Of a DNA stretch of 64,000 nt, positions 1 to 8,570 are shown one piece after another. How positions within the stretch are numbered: position 1 is the stretch's first letter; each line of letters starts with the position of its first letter. The stretch covers positions 310,001-374,000 of the forward strand of contig NZ_ASJC01000002.1 in NCBI RefSeq assembly GCF_000691145.1. The letters run 5' to 3'. The notes under the pieces were generated by a model that had not been told where the DNA came from, searched no databases, and saw only the letters and a list, made by a program, of their open reading frames with translations. The stretch comes from Bacillus altitudinis 41KF2b (GTDB lineage Bacteria > Bacillota > Bacilli > Bacillales > Bacillaceae). A program made the translations under genes and the position numbers.

Positions 1-481
1 GTCTAAGCTGGAGCAGGATACATTCTTGCAATGATCTAGCGCCAATACCGGCAGGCTCTAATGATTGAAGCTGATGAAGAACAGCTTCTACTTCTTCTGC
101 CGAAGCCTGTAAAACAGCGGCCATTTGGTCAACCGGTTCATTTAAATAGCCATTGGAATCAATGGACTCAATCATGAAGTGAAAAATCCTTTGATTCTTT
201 TCACTTAAATTCAAATCAATGGCCTGTCTCTTTAAATACATTTGCAGGCTTTCTTTTTGATGCGTACGATACGGCTCTGTCATTCGATCTTGCGTTCTTT
301 TATGATAAACTGGTTGATAGCTGTCCGTGTCTTTCCGCTCAATCAGAGGGTTCTCAAGCGCTAACTGATCAAGATACTCACCCAGCTCTGCACAATTCAG
401 TTGCAGCAGCGTAATCGCCTGCCTGAGTTCTTGTGTGAGTACCTGCTTTAATACTAGTTCTTGTTGCAGTTTAAGGCTCAT
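1..481 (-). CDS. sigL: RNA polymerase sigma-54 factor SigL (RpoN), N-terminal part
   Basis: The gene is cut by the left window edge; about 160 N-terminal residues are visible. The start ATG (complement of 479-481) opens MSLKLQQELVLKQVLTQE, followed by a Gln/Leu-rich stretch (RQAITLLQLNCAELGEYLDQLALENPLIE). That is region I of sigma-54, which contacts enhancer-binding activators. A charged linker and the beginning of the core-binding domain (YLNEPVDQMAAVL..SLEPAGIGARSLQECI) follow. In B. subtilis SigL drives levanase, arginine, acetoin and branched-chain amino-acid catabolic genes. It is divergent from yvfG across only 70 bp, as in B. subtilis. Identification is confident; the C-terminal promoter-binding RpoN box lies outside the window. 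Confidence 0.95.
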   Translation of the reverse strand, partial: MSLKLQQELVLKQVLTQELRQAITLLQLNCAELGEYLDQLALENPLIERKDTDSYQPVYHKRTQDRMTEPYRTHQKESLQMYLKRQAIDLNLSEKNQRIFHFMIESIDSNGYLNEPVDQMAAVLQASAEEVEAVLHQLQSLEPAGIGARSLQECILLQLR

Positions 482-551
482 TGTCTCCCCTCCCTCTCAT
501 CATTTTACATGAAGATTGACGGACCGTATATACGAAATAGGAGTGATTTCC

Positions 552-767
552 ATGTCTGAACTTTTTTCCGTTCCATACTTTATCGACAACTTAAAACAGC
601 ACATTGCTATGAATCAACATGAAGACAAGATTCATGCCATGAACGCTTATTATCGTTCAGTGGTTTCTACACTTGTGCAGGACCAATTGACGAAAAATGC
701 TGTTGTCTTGAAGCGAATTCAGCATCTCGATGAAGCGTACCAAAAGGTGAAAAAAGAAAGCGAATAA
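552..767 (+). CDS. yvfG: YvfG family protein of unknown function
   Basis: A 71-residue soluble, helical protein beginning MSELFSVPYFIDNLKQH. I recognise it as the small Bacillus protein YvfG, which lies beside sigL in B. subtilis. A start 36 bp further upstream is possible in frame, but the ATG at 552 is preceded by TAGGAGTG at 538-545 with good spacing and gives the usual length. There is no signal peptide or membrane segment, and no catalytic motif. The function is not known to me. It ends at a hairpin shared with the convergent MATE gene. Confidence 0.85.
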   Translation: MSELFSVPYFIDNLKQHIAMNQHEDKIHAMNAYYRSVVSTLVQDQLTKNAVVLKRIQHLDEAYQKVKKESE

Positions 768-782
768 ATGGACGAAAAACGG

Positions 783-809
783 CACCCTTTGTCACGATTG
801 CAAAGGGTG
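783..809. terminator. Bidirectional terminator between yvfG and the MATE gene
   Basis: CACCCTTTG (783-791) pairs with CAAAGGGTG (801-809) around a nine-base loop and is followed by TTTATC on the plus strand. It overlaps the last codons of the convergent MATE gene, so it could serve both. Confidence 0.6.
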
Positions 810-2117
810 TTTATCATGTAGGAAAAGCTTTTGATCCAGCTTCGATTTGTACATCATCAAAAAGCCGGACCGCCCTACAGTATAAATGATAAAGGCAAAC
901 CATAGTCCGTGATTGTGCCATATCGGAATGACTGCCGCTTGAACAGCCACAAACAAAATCATCGCAAACAGCATTGAATTCCTGACAGGAGCAATTTCTG
1001 TCGCACCTGTGAATACACCATAAATCACCAAGCCAAAACAAGCAGCAAACGGATAAAGAACGAGCCAATCGGCATATTGCAGTGTCACATCAAGAAGCTG
1101 AGGCAAATTTGTAAACAGGCTCAAAATCGGTACTTTAAAGAAAAAGTAAGCTGCCGCAATGACACATGCCATCACAACTGCCCACTGTCTCGAAAGGGTT
1201 AAAGTTTTATCATAAAGCGCTCGGTCGTTCGCACCTACTGATTTACCGACAAGGATGCTGGACGCATTGGCAAATCCATCGAACAAATAGGCCATGATGT
1301 AGTGAATTTGAAATAAAATGGCATTCGCTGCCAATTGCTCCGTTCCGAAAGACGCTCCCTTTGCTGTAAACATGTTGATCACGACAAGCAGACAGATCGT
1401 TCGGATAAACAAGTCTTTATTCACATGAAACATTTTCTTTACTGCACGTGTGTCCATCACCTGCTGGATAGACGGCATCCGAAAACCGTTTGACGTATGC
1501 TTCAAGATGATCCAGGCCCCTAACACAAAAGCAGTGAGTTCAGAGATCAATGTCGCCGCTGCCACACCTTTGACGGCAAAAGAAAACGCATGAACTAAGA
1601 TCAATGCCAAGATCATATTCATGACATTGATCAAAATTTGTAAAGAAAGAGCTTCTTTCATTTTTGCCATCCCCATCAGCCAGCCAAGTATGACGTAATT
1701 CATCAAGGTAAATGGCGCTCCCCAGATCCGAATATGAAAATAATCCGCTGCATATTCACGCACATCAGCAGCAGGAGAGATGATCCATAATGCGGATTGA
1801 ATAATGGGCCATTGAAGAGCAATAAAACAAAGCCCGACAATAATAGCCAGCAAAAAAGGCCTTAGAAAAGCAAGAACACCCTGCTCCTCGTTCTGCGCTC
1901 CGTTTGCTTGGGCAGCAAAAGCAGATGTACTTACCCGTAAAAAGCCAAACAGCCAGTACAATGTACTAAAAATAAGACTGCCGACTGCGACGCCCCCTAT
2001 ATAAGCGGGGTTGGCAAGCTGTCCAACAACTGCTGTATCGACAGCTCCAAGTAATGGCGTGGTCATCGTTGAAATGGTTAAAGGGATCGCCAAAGCTAAA
2101 TATGCTCGATGGTTCAC
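792..2117 (-). CDS. MATE family multidrug/metabolite efflux protein
   Basis: A 441-residue, very hydrophobic protein with about twelve membrane segments. Its N-terminus (LAIPLTISTMTTPLLGAVDTAVVGQL) is typical of DinF-like MATE exporters, which expel cationic or amphipathic compounds using a Na+ or H+ gradient. The start is a GTG after AGGTGG. It follows a complete metal/peptide ABC importer on the same strand but is separated from it by a terminator-like hairpin (2137-2162), so transcription may be partly independent. Location suggests, but does not prove, a role in exporting a compound recovered by the importer. Staphylopine systems use an MFS pump for that step. A general drug-efflux role is equally possible. 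Confidence 0.85.
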   Translation of the reverse strand: MNHRAYLALAIPLTISTMTTPLLGAVDTAVVGQLANPAYIGGVAVGSLIFSTLYWLFGFLRVSTSAFAAQANGAQNEEQGVLAFLRPFLLAIIVGLCFIALQWPIIQSALWIISPAADVREYAADYFHIRIWGAPFTLMNYVILGWLMGMAKMKEALSLQILINVMNMILALILVHAFSFAVKGVAAATLISELTAFVLGAWIILKHTSNGFRMPSIQQVMDTRAVKKMFHVNKDLFIRTICLLVVINMFTAKGASFGTEQLAANAILFQIHYIMAYLFDGFANASSILVGKSVGANDRALYDKTLTLSRQWAVVMACVIAAAYFFFKVPILSLFTNLPQLLDVTLQYADWLVLYPFAACFGLVIYGVFTGATEIAPVRNSMLFAMILFVAVQAAVIPIWHNHGLWFAFIIYTVGRSGFLMMYKSKLDQKLFLHDKHPLQS

Positions 2118-2136
2118 GATGCCACCTGCCTTTCAT

Positions 2137-2162
2137 GAAAAATAGCCTCTCTTAAAAGAGGC
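2137..2162 (-). terminator. Terminator between the importer operon and the MATE gene
   Basis: On the minus strand a GCCTCT/AGAGGC stem with a six-base loop (2145-2162) is followed by TATTTTTC. It lies between the last ATPase gene and the MATE gene and would reduce read-through. Confidence 0.6.
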
Positions 2163-2180
2163 ATTGAGGGAATGAAAAAG

Positions 2181-3008
2181 TTAACGAACCGGCCTGCCAA
2201 TCGTTCGAGACAAAGGGTGGCTGGCGAGCGTTGCCTCCTTCATTTTCAGCACAGCTTCGTGCTCTGATATAAAGAAATCATCCTTCGATTGAAACTGAGC
2301 CACAAGCTCACCCTGATCAAGAATCGCTAATTGATCACTTAAATGATAGGCCGCTGTCAAATCATGTGTGATAAATAAGTATGCAAGCTTCAGCTCTTTC
2401 TTTAATTCGACTAACAAATCTAAAATGACTGCCTGCGTAACCATATCTAAGCTACTGACTGATTCATCCAGCACAATGAGCTTTGGCTGAAGCACCAGTG
2501 CTCTGGCGATGTTGATCCGCTGTAGCTGGCCGCCGCTAAATTGGTATGGGTACTTGGACAAATTCTGCTCACTGAGCCCCACTCTTTCTAACCAGTGAAT
2601 CAGTATATGCTGACGTTTTTTACGGTTCATTGGTTCATAGTTTTCAAGCGGCTCAGATAAGATTTGTTCCACTGTCCACCTTGGATTCACCGCTGAATAT
2701 GAATCTTGAAATACCGCTTGTACATGTCGGCGGAAATGCTGATGTGTCCGCTGATCTGCACGAATGATATCCTGACCTTCAAACAGAACTTGTCCGCTAC
2801 TCGGCTTCTCTAGTCCAAGGATGATGCGGCCGAGTGTACTTTTCCCTGCACCACTTTGACCTAATAATCCAAGACAAGTGCCTTCTTCAATGGTCAAATG
2901 GACGTTTTTCAAGACAGGGGTTATCCCTTTTGTCCTCATCATAAACGATCGGTTGCCATATGAATGACTCACTGCTTTCACTTCTATTAAATGCAACGGT
3001 TTTCTCAC
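2181..3008 (-). CDS. ABC transporter ATP-binding protein (NikE/OppF type), Fur-boxed importer
   Basis: Second ATPase of a nickel/peptide-type importer, 275 residues. It has Walker A GQSGAGKS, signature SGGQLQR, Walker B LIVLDES and a switch histidine in FITHDL. ABC importers of this class use two different ATPases, and this is the OppF/NikE-like one. The start shown is a GTG (3008) within two bases of the preceding stop. A TTG at 2996 has a better-spaced GAGGTGAG and may be the real start, shortening the protein by four residues. It is the last gene of the five-gene unit running 7242 to 2181. The substrate is inferred only from the family and the upstream Fur box. Confidence 0.88.
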   Translation of the reverse strand: MRKPLHLIEVKAVSHSYGNRSFMMRTKGITPVLKNVHLTIEEGTCLGLLGQSGAGKSTLGRIILGLEKPSSGQVLFEGQDIIRADQRTHQHFRRHVQAVFQDSYSAVNPRWTVEQILSEPLENYEPMNRKKRQHILIHWLERVGLSEQNLSKYPYQFSGGQLQRINIARALVLQPKLIVLDESVSSLDMVTQAVILDLLVELKKELKLAYLFITHDLTAAYHLSDQLAILDQGELVAQFQSKDDFFISEHEAVLKMKEATLASHPLSRTIGRPVR

Positions 3009-3009
3009 C

Positions 3010-3816
3010 TCAAATCGGGCAAACAGCTGGAATGGATGGACGAGCTGCTAAAAGTTTCTTTGTATAATCATGCTTCGGGTGTTCAAAAAGCTCAAGAACT
3101 TCAGCCTTTTCAACGATTTTTCCTTGTTTCATCACCACGACCTCGTCTGCCATTTCCGCAATCACACTAAGATCGTGGGTAATGAGCAAAATCGCCGTTC
3201 CGTAATCATGACGAATTTGATTCAAGTGCTCAAGCACCAGCTTCTGATTGTGTACATCTAATGCGGTTGTCGGTTCATCTGCGATGATCAGAGGCGGATG
3301 CATACAGGCAGCCATAGCAATCATGACACGCTGGAGCATCCCCCCGCTTAATTCAAAAGGGTACTTACTCAGTAATTGATCTGGATGCGGCAGGTTCATT
3401 TTCTCTAAGGCTTTAATTGCCTGGACCCGTGCCTTCCTTTTACTGACAGCTGTATGCCGGCGGATTGTTTCAATCAATTGATGTCCAATTGTCCATACAG
3501 GCGTAAAGCTATTCATCGGATTTTGCATAATATATGAGAGATCTTTGCCACGAATAGACCGCATATGCTGTTCACTCAAACCGATCAATTCTCGACCTTG
3601 TAGAGTGATACTGCCAGTCACTTCCGTTGTTTTTCGATCAAGCATGTTTAAGATCGACATACTTGTCACCGTTTTTCCGCATCCGCTCTCACCAATTAAT
3701 CCAACAATTTGACCGCGCTTTACCTCAAATGCTATTTCTTGAACAAGAGAAATGGTTCCTTGCGGCGTTTTCGTATGCACATGCAGGTTCTCTATGTTTA
3801 AAATAGACTCTTCCAT
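3010..3816 (-). CDS. ABC transporter ATP-binding protein (NikD/OppD type), Fur-boxed importer
   Basis: First ATPase of the importer, 268 residues from the chosen start. Walker A GESGCGKT, signature LSGGMLQR, Walker B LIIADEPT and LLITHDL are all intact. The reading frame opens at 3852, but the ATG at 3816 is nine bases after AAAGGA and lies just past the preceding permease stop, so I take it as the start. It would form a heterodimer with the neighbouring NikE-like ATPase and energise the two permeases. It resembles its counterpart at 29842-30660 closely, which suggests the two importers are paralogues. Confidence 0.88.
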   Translation of the reverse strand: MEESILNIENLHVHTKTPQGTISLVQEIAFEVKRGQIVGLIGESGCGKTVTSMSILNMLDRKTTEVTGSITLQGRELIGLSEQHMRSIRGKDLSYIMQNPMNSFTPVWTIGHQLIETIRRHTAVSKRKARVQAIKALEKMNLPHPDQLLSKYPFELSGGMLQRVMIAMAACMHPPLIIADEPTTALDVHNQKLVLEHLNQIRHDYGTAILLITHDLSVIAEMADEVVVMKQGKIVEKAEVLELFEHPKHDYTKKLLAARPSIPAVCPI

Positions 3817-3829
3817 CTGACTCATTCCT

Positions 3830-4663
3830 TTACACACGACGTTTGATGCCATATTTCTCTGAAAGGGCTTCTCCCAGTAAGTTGAATAGAATGACCACAG
3901 CCATAATCACAAGACCCGGATAAAGCATCAGCTGAGGATTTGTTTGAATATAAGATTTTCCTTCATGGATCATCGCTCCCCATTCAGGCGTAGGGGGCTG
4001 AACCCCTAAGCCTAGAAAAGACATGGCTGAAATGTCCATAATCGCCCAGCCCATTTCAAGTGTGCCCACAACCGCGAGTGGCGGCAGTACATTCGGAATC
4101 ATATGCTTTCTCATGATATTCCAATGGGAAGTACCACTAATCTTCGCAGCTGCAATAAAGTTTTGTTCTTTTAAACTAAGGACCATCCCTCGAAAGACGC
4201 GAGCGTAATACACCCACTGCACAAGCATCAAAGCCAGCACCACTTGAGAAAGCCCTGGTCCAAAAATACCGACTAATCCAAGGATCAGTACCAAATTCGG
4301 AAATGCCATGACCCCGTCGCACAATCTCATCAATACGTGATCGATCCAGCCGCCTTTATATCCAGAAATCAGCCCTACGATTAAACCGATAGATAGAGAG
4401 GAAACAAAGATTAACAACGCACATCCTAGTGAAATACGAGCACCATATAGAATACGAGATAAATTGCATCTTCCCAATTGATCGGTGCCTAGAGGATACT
4501 CCCATGAAGATCCCTTTAGTTTCATTGCAAGATTAACCGCCGCCGGGTCATGCGGAGCGATCCATGGTGCACATATCGTCACAATGAGCAGGAGACCGAG
4601 CAGCAGCACACAGATCGAGATCATCTTTTGATGATAGAAGAGGTGTTTTACTTTTGTCATCAT
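3830..4663 (-). CDS. ABC transporter permease (NikC/OppC type), Fur-boxed importer
   Basis: A 277-residue membrane protein with an N-terminal helix, the HDP..VNLAMKLKGSSWEYPLGTD region usual for OppC/DppC/NikC permeases, and a coupling loop near AAKISGTSHWNIMRKH. About six membrane segments are expected. The start overlaps the end of the upstream permease by four bases (ATGA), implying translational coupling. It forms the channel together with the 4660-5604 permease. Confidence 0.88.
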   Translation of the reverse strand: MMTKVKHLFYHQKMISICVLLLGLLLIVTICAPWIAPHDPAAVNLAMKLKGSSWEYPLGTDQLGRCNLSRILYGARISLGCALLIFVSSLSIGLIVGLISGYKGGWIDHVLMRLCDGVMAFPNLVLILGLVGIFGPGLSQVVLALMLVQWVYYARVFRGMVLSLKEQNFIAAAKISGTSHWNIMRKHMIPNVLPPLAVVGTLEMGWAIMDISAMSFLGLGVQPPTPEWGAMIHEGKSYIQTNPQLMLYPGLVIMAVVILFNLLGEALSEKYGIKRRV

Positions 4664-5604
4664 GGCTGGCGGCCTTCCTTTCTAGAAATACGGGGGTCAA
4701 TGAGCAGCTGAAGGAGATCAACTATCAAGCTGCTTAAGATAAAGATACACGCCGCCATCAACACATAAAATTGAATGACCGGCAGATCCCGGTTAAAGAT
4801 CGCTTCAATAAAAAATCGTCCAAATCCAGGCCATGAAAAAACAGCCTCTACAATAATGGTCCCTGTGAGCAGCTTGCCAAGATTCACGCCAAGTCCTGTC
4901 AGCATCGGTGATATCGCCATTCTGAAGACATGTTTGAACATAATCGATTGTTCCTTTAACCCTCTCATTCTCGCATATTGAACAAAAGGCTCGTGAAGCG
5001 TCTCACTCACACTCGCTCGCAATAATCTCGTATACATTGCAATTAACGGCACAGCCAGTGTAATGGACGGCAGTACAAGATGTTCCCATGTACCAACACC
5101 TTCAACAGGTAAAAGATCGAGTTTCACTGAAAAAAAGAAGATGAGCAAATACCCCAAAACAAAGGTCGGGATAGATGCTCCTAGGAAAGAAATCATCCGG
5201 CTCACATGATCTACAACGCCGTTTTTTCTCAAGCCGCTGAAAAAGCCCAGTGGAATACTGACACAAATTGCGATCAGCAGACTAGTTAACGCCAATTGAA
5301 TCGTCGCAGGTATTCGATAGATCACCTCATCAAGCACAGGCTGATTGGTCATATACGACCGCCCAAAATCAAGACGGACGACTTTTTCAATCGTATGAAG
5401 GTACTGCATGTAAAAAGGTTCATCTAAACCAAATTCACTTCGTTTTTGGGCTAATACCTCATCAGTAGGCTGAATATGAGCCGCTGCTAAATATGCCTCC
5501 GCTGGATCAACTGGTGACAGATGAATCATGCCAGTTGTGAACAGTGTGGCTAGTAGAAATACAGGAATGATGGATAACATTCGTTTGATGATATAGCGGC
5601 TCAT
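4660..5604 (-). CDS. ABC transporter permease (NikB/OppB type), Fur-boxed importer
   Basis: A 314-residue inner-membrane permease. It opens MSRYIIKRMLSIIPVFLLATL, as OppB/NikB proteins do, and carries the EAA-like coupling loop YARMRGLKEQSIMFKHVFR. AAGGAAGG stands before the ATG. It follows the binding-protein gene after 18 bp and overlaps the next permease gene, so the five genes form one operon. Nickel, metal-opine complexes, haem and peptides are all carried by this family; sequence reading alone does not separate them. Confidence 0.88.
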   Translation of the reverse strand: MSRYIIKRMLSIIPVFLLATLFTTGMIHLSPVDPAEAYLAAAHIQPTDEVLAQKRSEFGLDEPFYMQYLHTIEKVVRLDFGRSYMTNQPVLDEVIYRIPATIQLALTSLLIAICVSIPLGFFSGLRKNGVVDHVSRMISFLGASIPTFVLGYLLIFFFSVKLDLLPVEGVGTWEHLVLPSITLAVPLIAMYTRLLRASVSETLHEPFVQYARMRGLKEQSIMFKHVFRMAISPMLTGLGVNLGKLLTGTIIVEAVFSWPGFGRFFIEAIFNRDLPVIQFYVLMAACIFILSSLIVDLLQLLIDPRISRKEGRQP

Positions 5605-5622
5605 TTGCTTACCTTCCTTCTG

Positions 5623-7242
5623 TTACTTCAGCTTGATGCCTGTGAAAGGGTGTTCATCTCGATTCGCAGGGAAATCAAAGTCCTTCACATCTTTTTGATA
5701 AACAGCTGTCTTTTTAAAATAAGAGATTGGCACAATCGCCCCTTGATCTTGCAAGGATGATAAGACGGACGAATAAAGTGCTTTGCGTTTGTTTTCATTA
5801 GTTGTCGATGGAATCTCCGTCATTTCTTTGATCAGCTTATCTTTATTCAGATACGCTGAGATCGCCTCTTTGAATCCAAAACCATCTGATGAGACAACGT
5901 TCATAAATGTATGCGGATCATACGGCGCTCCGTAATTGCTAAAGAAGTTCATATCAAATTTGTTCGCTTTAAACCGCTGAACCTGCGTCGCCAGCTCGAC
6001 ACCTTCAAGTTTGACACCAACGCCAATGGCTGCCCATTCTGCCTGCAGTGTTTCAGCCATTGTTTTTTGAATCGATTCTGCTGAGTCATACATCATACTA
6101 AACTCAAGCGTTTTTCCGTCTTTTTCCCGTATGGTTTTTCCTTTTGGAAGTGTCCAGCCCGCTTCATCCAGTAAAGCCTTCGCTTTGTCCACATCATATT
6201 GGAAAGATTTCACCCGGATGCCTGACGTATATGGCATGTTTGTCGGCAAGATGTGATCTGCTACATCCTCTAATCCAGAGGTCACACCTTCCACCAATGA
6301 TGTTTTATTGATCGCATACTGAAGGGCGTGACGCACTTTCTCATCTGACAGCTGATCGACTTTTGTGTTCATGACAAGCTGTCTTGTGGCTACAGGCTCT
6401 GACATCTTCGTTTCATACTTGCCGCTCGCCTCTAGTTGTTTAAAAGCATCAAGGCTAATCGTTCCTTCTCCGTAAAGTAGATCTACATCGCCTTTTTCAA
6501 ATGCCATCACTCTTGTTTCGGCATCTGGAATGACCTTCACTTTGATTTCTTTGACCTTTGGTTTCTCTCCCCAGTAGTGGTCATTTCGTTCAAAAATCGC
6601 GTAATCATCTTTTTTGTACGTCTTTAATACCCAAGGACCTGTTCCCACTGGTTTTTCGATTCCTTTTGATGTATCTCCGTTTTTCGGAAAACCTGCTTCG
6701 CCTAGGAAACGAACGGGGCGCACAACAGCTAACTCTTGAACAGTTGGATAATAAGGCTCAGTTAATGTGAGTTTAAACGTTTGCTTGTCCACTGCTTCTG
6801 TCTTTTTAATTTTCTTTATGACACCTAACCAGCTATGTACTTCTTTGTTTTTTAAAATCGCATCAAAATTCTTTTTCACAATGTTCGCATTAAATTTAGA
6901 TCCATCTGAGAACGTGACATTGTCTCTAAGATGGAACGTATACACCTTGCCATCCTTGGAAACATCCCATGATTTTGCTAATTCAGGTTTAAGCTTTCCA
7001 TTTTTCTGATAGCTCACCAATGGTTCGTAAATCATGGATTGGGCAAACAATTGTGATGGATTGTATATGTGTGGATTCATTTCGCCAATATCTCTTGGCC
7101 ATGCCATGGTGATCATATCGGGATGATCCTTGTCTCCACTTGCTCCATTATTTGCTTGAGAACAGCCTACTAGTAAGAAGATCAGTAGGATAGGTAATAT
7201 TGTATTTATTTTAATTTTCGGAAAATTACTCCAAATAGACAT
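5623..7242 (-). CDS. NikA-family substrate-binding lipoprotein, Fur-boxed importer
   Basis: A 539-residue SBP_bac_5 (OppA/NikA) protein. A lipoprotein signal with lipobox LVGC ends near residue 27, so it is anchored outside the membrane by its lipidated cysteine. Family marks are LAKSWDVSKDGKVYTFHLRDNVTFSDG and GTGPWVLKTYKKDDYAIFERNDHYWG. The NikA/CntA branch binds nickel-histidine or metallophore complexes rather than long peptides. The start ATG has AGGAGGAGC in front. A TTGACA/TAAAAT promoter overlapped by a Fur box lies directly upstream (7266-7308), so iron limitation should induce the operon. It is clearly related to the binding protein at 32461-34104. Confidence 0.87.
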   Translation of the reverse strand: MSIWSNFPKIKINTILPILLIFLLVGCSQANNGASGDKDHPDMITMAWPRDIGEMNPHIYNPSQLFAQSMIYEPLVSYQKNGKLKPELAKSWDVSKDGKVYTFHLRDNVTFSDGSKFNANIVKKNFDAILKNKEVHSWLGVIKKIKKTEAVDKQTFKLTLTEPYYPTVQELAVVRPVRFLGEAGFPKNGDTSKGIEKPVGTGPWVLKTYKKDDYAIFERNDHYWGEKPKVKEIKVKVIPDAETRVMAFEKGDVDLLYGEGTISLDAFKQLEASGKYETKMSEPVATRQLVMNTKVDQLSDEKVRHALQYAINKTSLVEGVTSGLEDVADHILPTNMPYTSGIRVKSFQYDVDKAKALLDEAGWTLPKGKTIREKDGKTLEFSMMYDSAESIQKTMAETLQAEWAAIGVGVKLEGVELATQVQRFKANKFDMNFFSNYGAPYDPHTFMNVVSSDGFGFKEAISAYLNKDKLIKEMTEIPSTTNENKRKALYSSVLSSLQDQGAIVPISYFKKTAVYQKDVKDFDFPANRDEHPFTGIKLK

Positions 7243-7265
7243 AAGTTGCTCCTCCTAATTGATGC

Positions 7266-7308
7266 TGATAATCATTTTCATTTTAAGGAGGAAGGACTCT
7301 GTTGTCAA
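7266..7308 (-). promoter_or_regulatory. Sigma-A promoter with overlapping Fur box
   Basis: On the minus strand TTGACA (7303-7308) and TAAAAT (7280-7285) are separated by exactly 17 bp. The plus-strand word TGATAATCATTTTCA (7266-7280) matches the 7-1-7 Fur motif TGATAATnATTATCA at 13 of 14 positions and covers the end of the -10 box and the expected start site. Iron-loaded Fur bound here would block transcription of the importer operon. Confidence 0.8.
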
Positions 7309-7372
7309 TATCATATTTGAAACGAAATGACAATATATATTCCTTATTATTCCACAAATTAAGGGATTTGTT

Positions 7373-7408
7373 AAAAAGAGAGGCAGGCTGCTGATGAACG
7401 AGCAGCCT
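7373..7408 (-). terminator. Terminator at the end of the eps operon
   Basis: AGGCTGCT/AGCAGCCT (7385-7408, eight-base loop) overlaps the epsN stop codon and is followed on the minus strand by GCCTCTCTTTTT. The U-run is slightly displaced, so efficiency is uncertain. Confidence 0.55.
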
Positions 7409-8570
7409 ATGAGGAGGGTAATGCTTTCTTTTGCAGGGCGTTGTACAGTGTATCAATGACAAGCTCCTGTTCCGCGTCTGTCATGCTTGTACCAGATGGC
7501 AGGCAAAGACCTGTCTCAAATAACAACTCAGATGCAGGGACTTCATCGGCTGTTGTATAAAAAGGATAACCATGAAAGAGCGGCTGCTGGTGCAGTGGCT
7601 TCCATACACGCCTTGCTTCGATCTGCTTTTGTTCTAAAGCATCTATCATCTCTACTGGAGACATCTGCACATGATGATCCATGGTGAATGTGGTCAGCCA
7701 GCGGTTTGATGTGGTTTCTTGATATTCTGGCATAAATTGAAGGCCTTCAATGTCGGCTAAAGCATCTTGATAACGCTCGAAAATGCGACGTTTTTGCTGA
7801 ACACGCTCCTCTAACACTTCCATTTGTGCAATTCCTACACCTGCGAGCAGGTTGCTCATCCGATAGTTATATCCCTCCTCTTGATGCTCATAGTGTAGGG
7901 CATGTTCTCTTGCCTGTGACGCGAGAAATCGGCAGCGGTCGATGGCTGATTCATCATCACTGACAAGCATTCCGCCTCCTGATGTTGTAATGATTTTATT
8001 TCCGTTAAAAGAGTACACACCGAACCTGCCCATTGAACCGCTTTTTCTTCCTTTATATATACTGCCTAACGATTCAGCCGCATCTTCAATGATTGGCACA
8101 TCATATGCCTCACACACCGCTATGATTTCATCCATTTTCGCACTTTGTCCGTATAAATGAACGACAATAACCGCACGGGGTCTTTTCCCAAGTCGTTTTG
8201 TTTCAGCAAAGGCTTTCTCTAACGCCAGCGGACACATATTCCATGTCTCTTTTTCTGAATCAATAAAAACAGGCGTCGCTTGTTCATATAAAATAGGATT
8301 TGCACTGGCAACAAATGTGAGAGTGGAACAAAAGACCATATCTCCCTTTTGAACGCCAATGAGTTTTAAGGCAAGGTGAATGGCTGCTGTTCCTGAAGAT
8401 AATGCCGCTCCACTCTTCACGCCTGCATAATCCGCGACCACTTGCTCAAATTCATTTACAAGCGGTCCTAATGGTGCAATCCAATTGCTTTTAAATGCCT
8501 CCTCTATTTTCTTCTGTTCTTTTCCACTCATATGAGGAGGAGATAAGTAGATCCGTTTCCTGTCTCTCAT
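7407..8570 (-). CDS. epsN: EpsN, PLP-dependent aminotransferase for exopolysaccharide sugar synthesis
   Basis: A 387-residue DegT/DnrJ/EryC1-type aminotransferase. It converts the 4-keto sugar made by EpsC into an amino sugar for the biofilm polysaccharide, probably on the way to UDP-bacillosamine. The PLP lysine lies in FNGNKIITTSGGGM (near residue 190), with GTAAIHLAL near the N-terminus and EDAAESLGS holding the cofactor aspartate. The ATG has AGAAGGTGGG in front and overlaps epsM by four bases. It is the last eps gene here. In B. subtilis epsO follows, but here the operon ends in a hairpin. Confidence 0.92.
   Translation of the reverse strand: MRDRKRIYLSPPHMSGKEQKKIEEAFKSNWIAPLGPLVNEFEQVVADYAGVKSGAALSSGTAAIHLALKLIGVQKGDMVFCSTLTFVASANPILYEQATPVFIDSEKETWNMCPLALEKAFAETKRLGKRPRAVIVVHLYGQSAKMDEIIAVCEAYDVPIIEDAAESLGSIYKGRKSGSMGRFGVYSFNGNKIITTSGGGMLVSDDESAIDRCRFLASQAREHALHYEHQEEGYNYRMSNLLAGVGIAQMEVLEERVQQKRRIFERYQDALADIEGLQFMPEYQETTSNRWLTTFTMDHHVQMSPVEMIDALEQKQIEARRVWKPLHQQPLFHGYPFYTTADEVPASELLFETGLCLPSGTSMTDAEQELVIDTLYNALQKKALPSS

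Noticed and set aside
2181-7242. Oligopeptide or dipeptide permease as the name for the first importer
   Set aside because: The binding protein belongs to the NikA/CntA branch by my reading, and the Fur box favours metal uptake; general 'Opp' naming would mislead, though peptides are not excluded.
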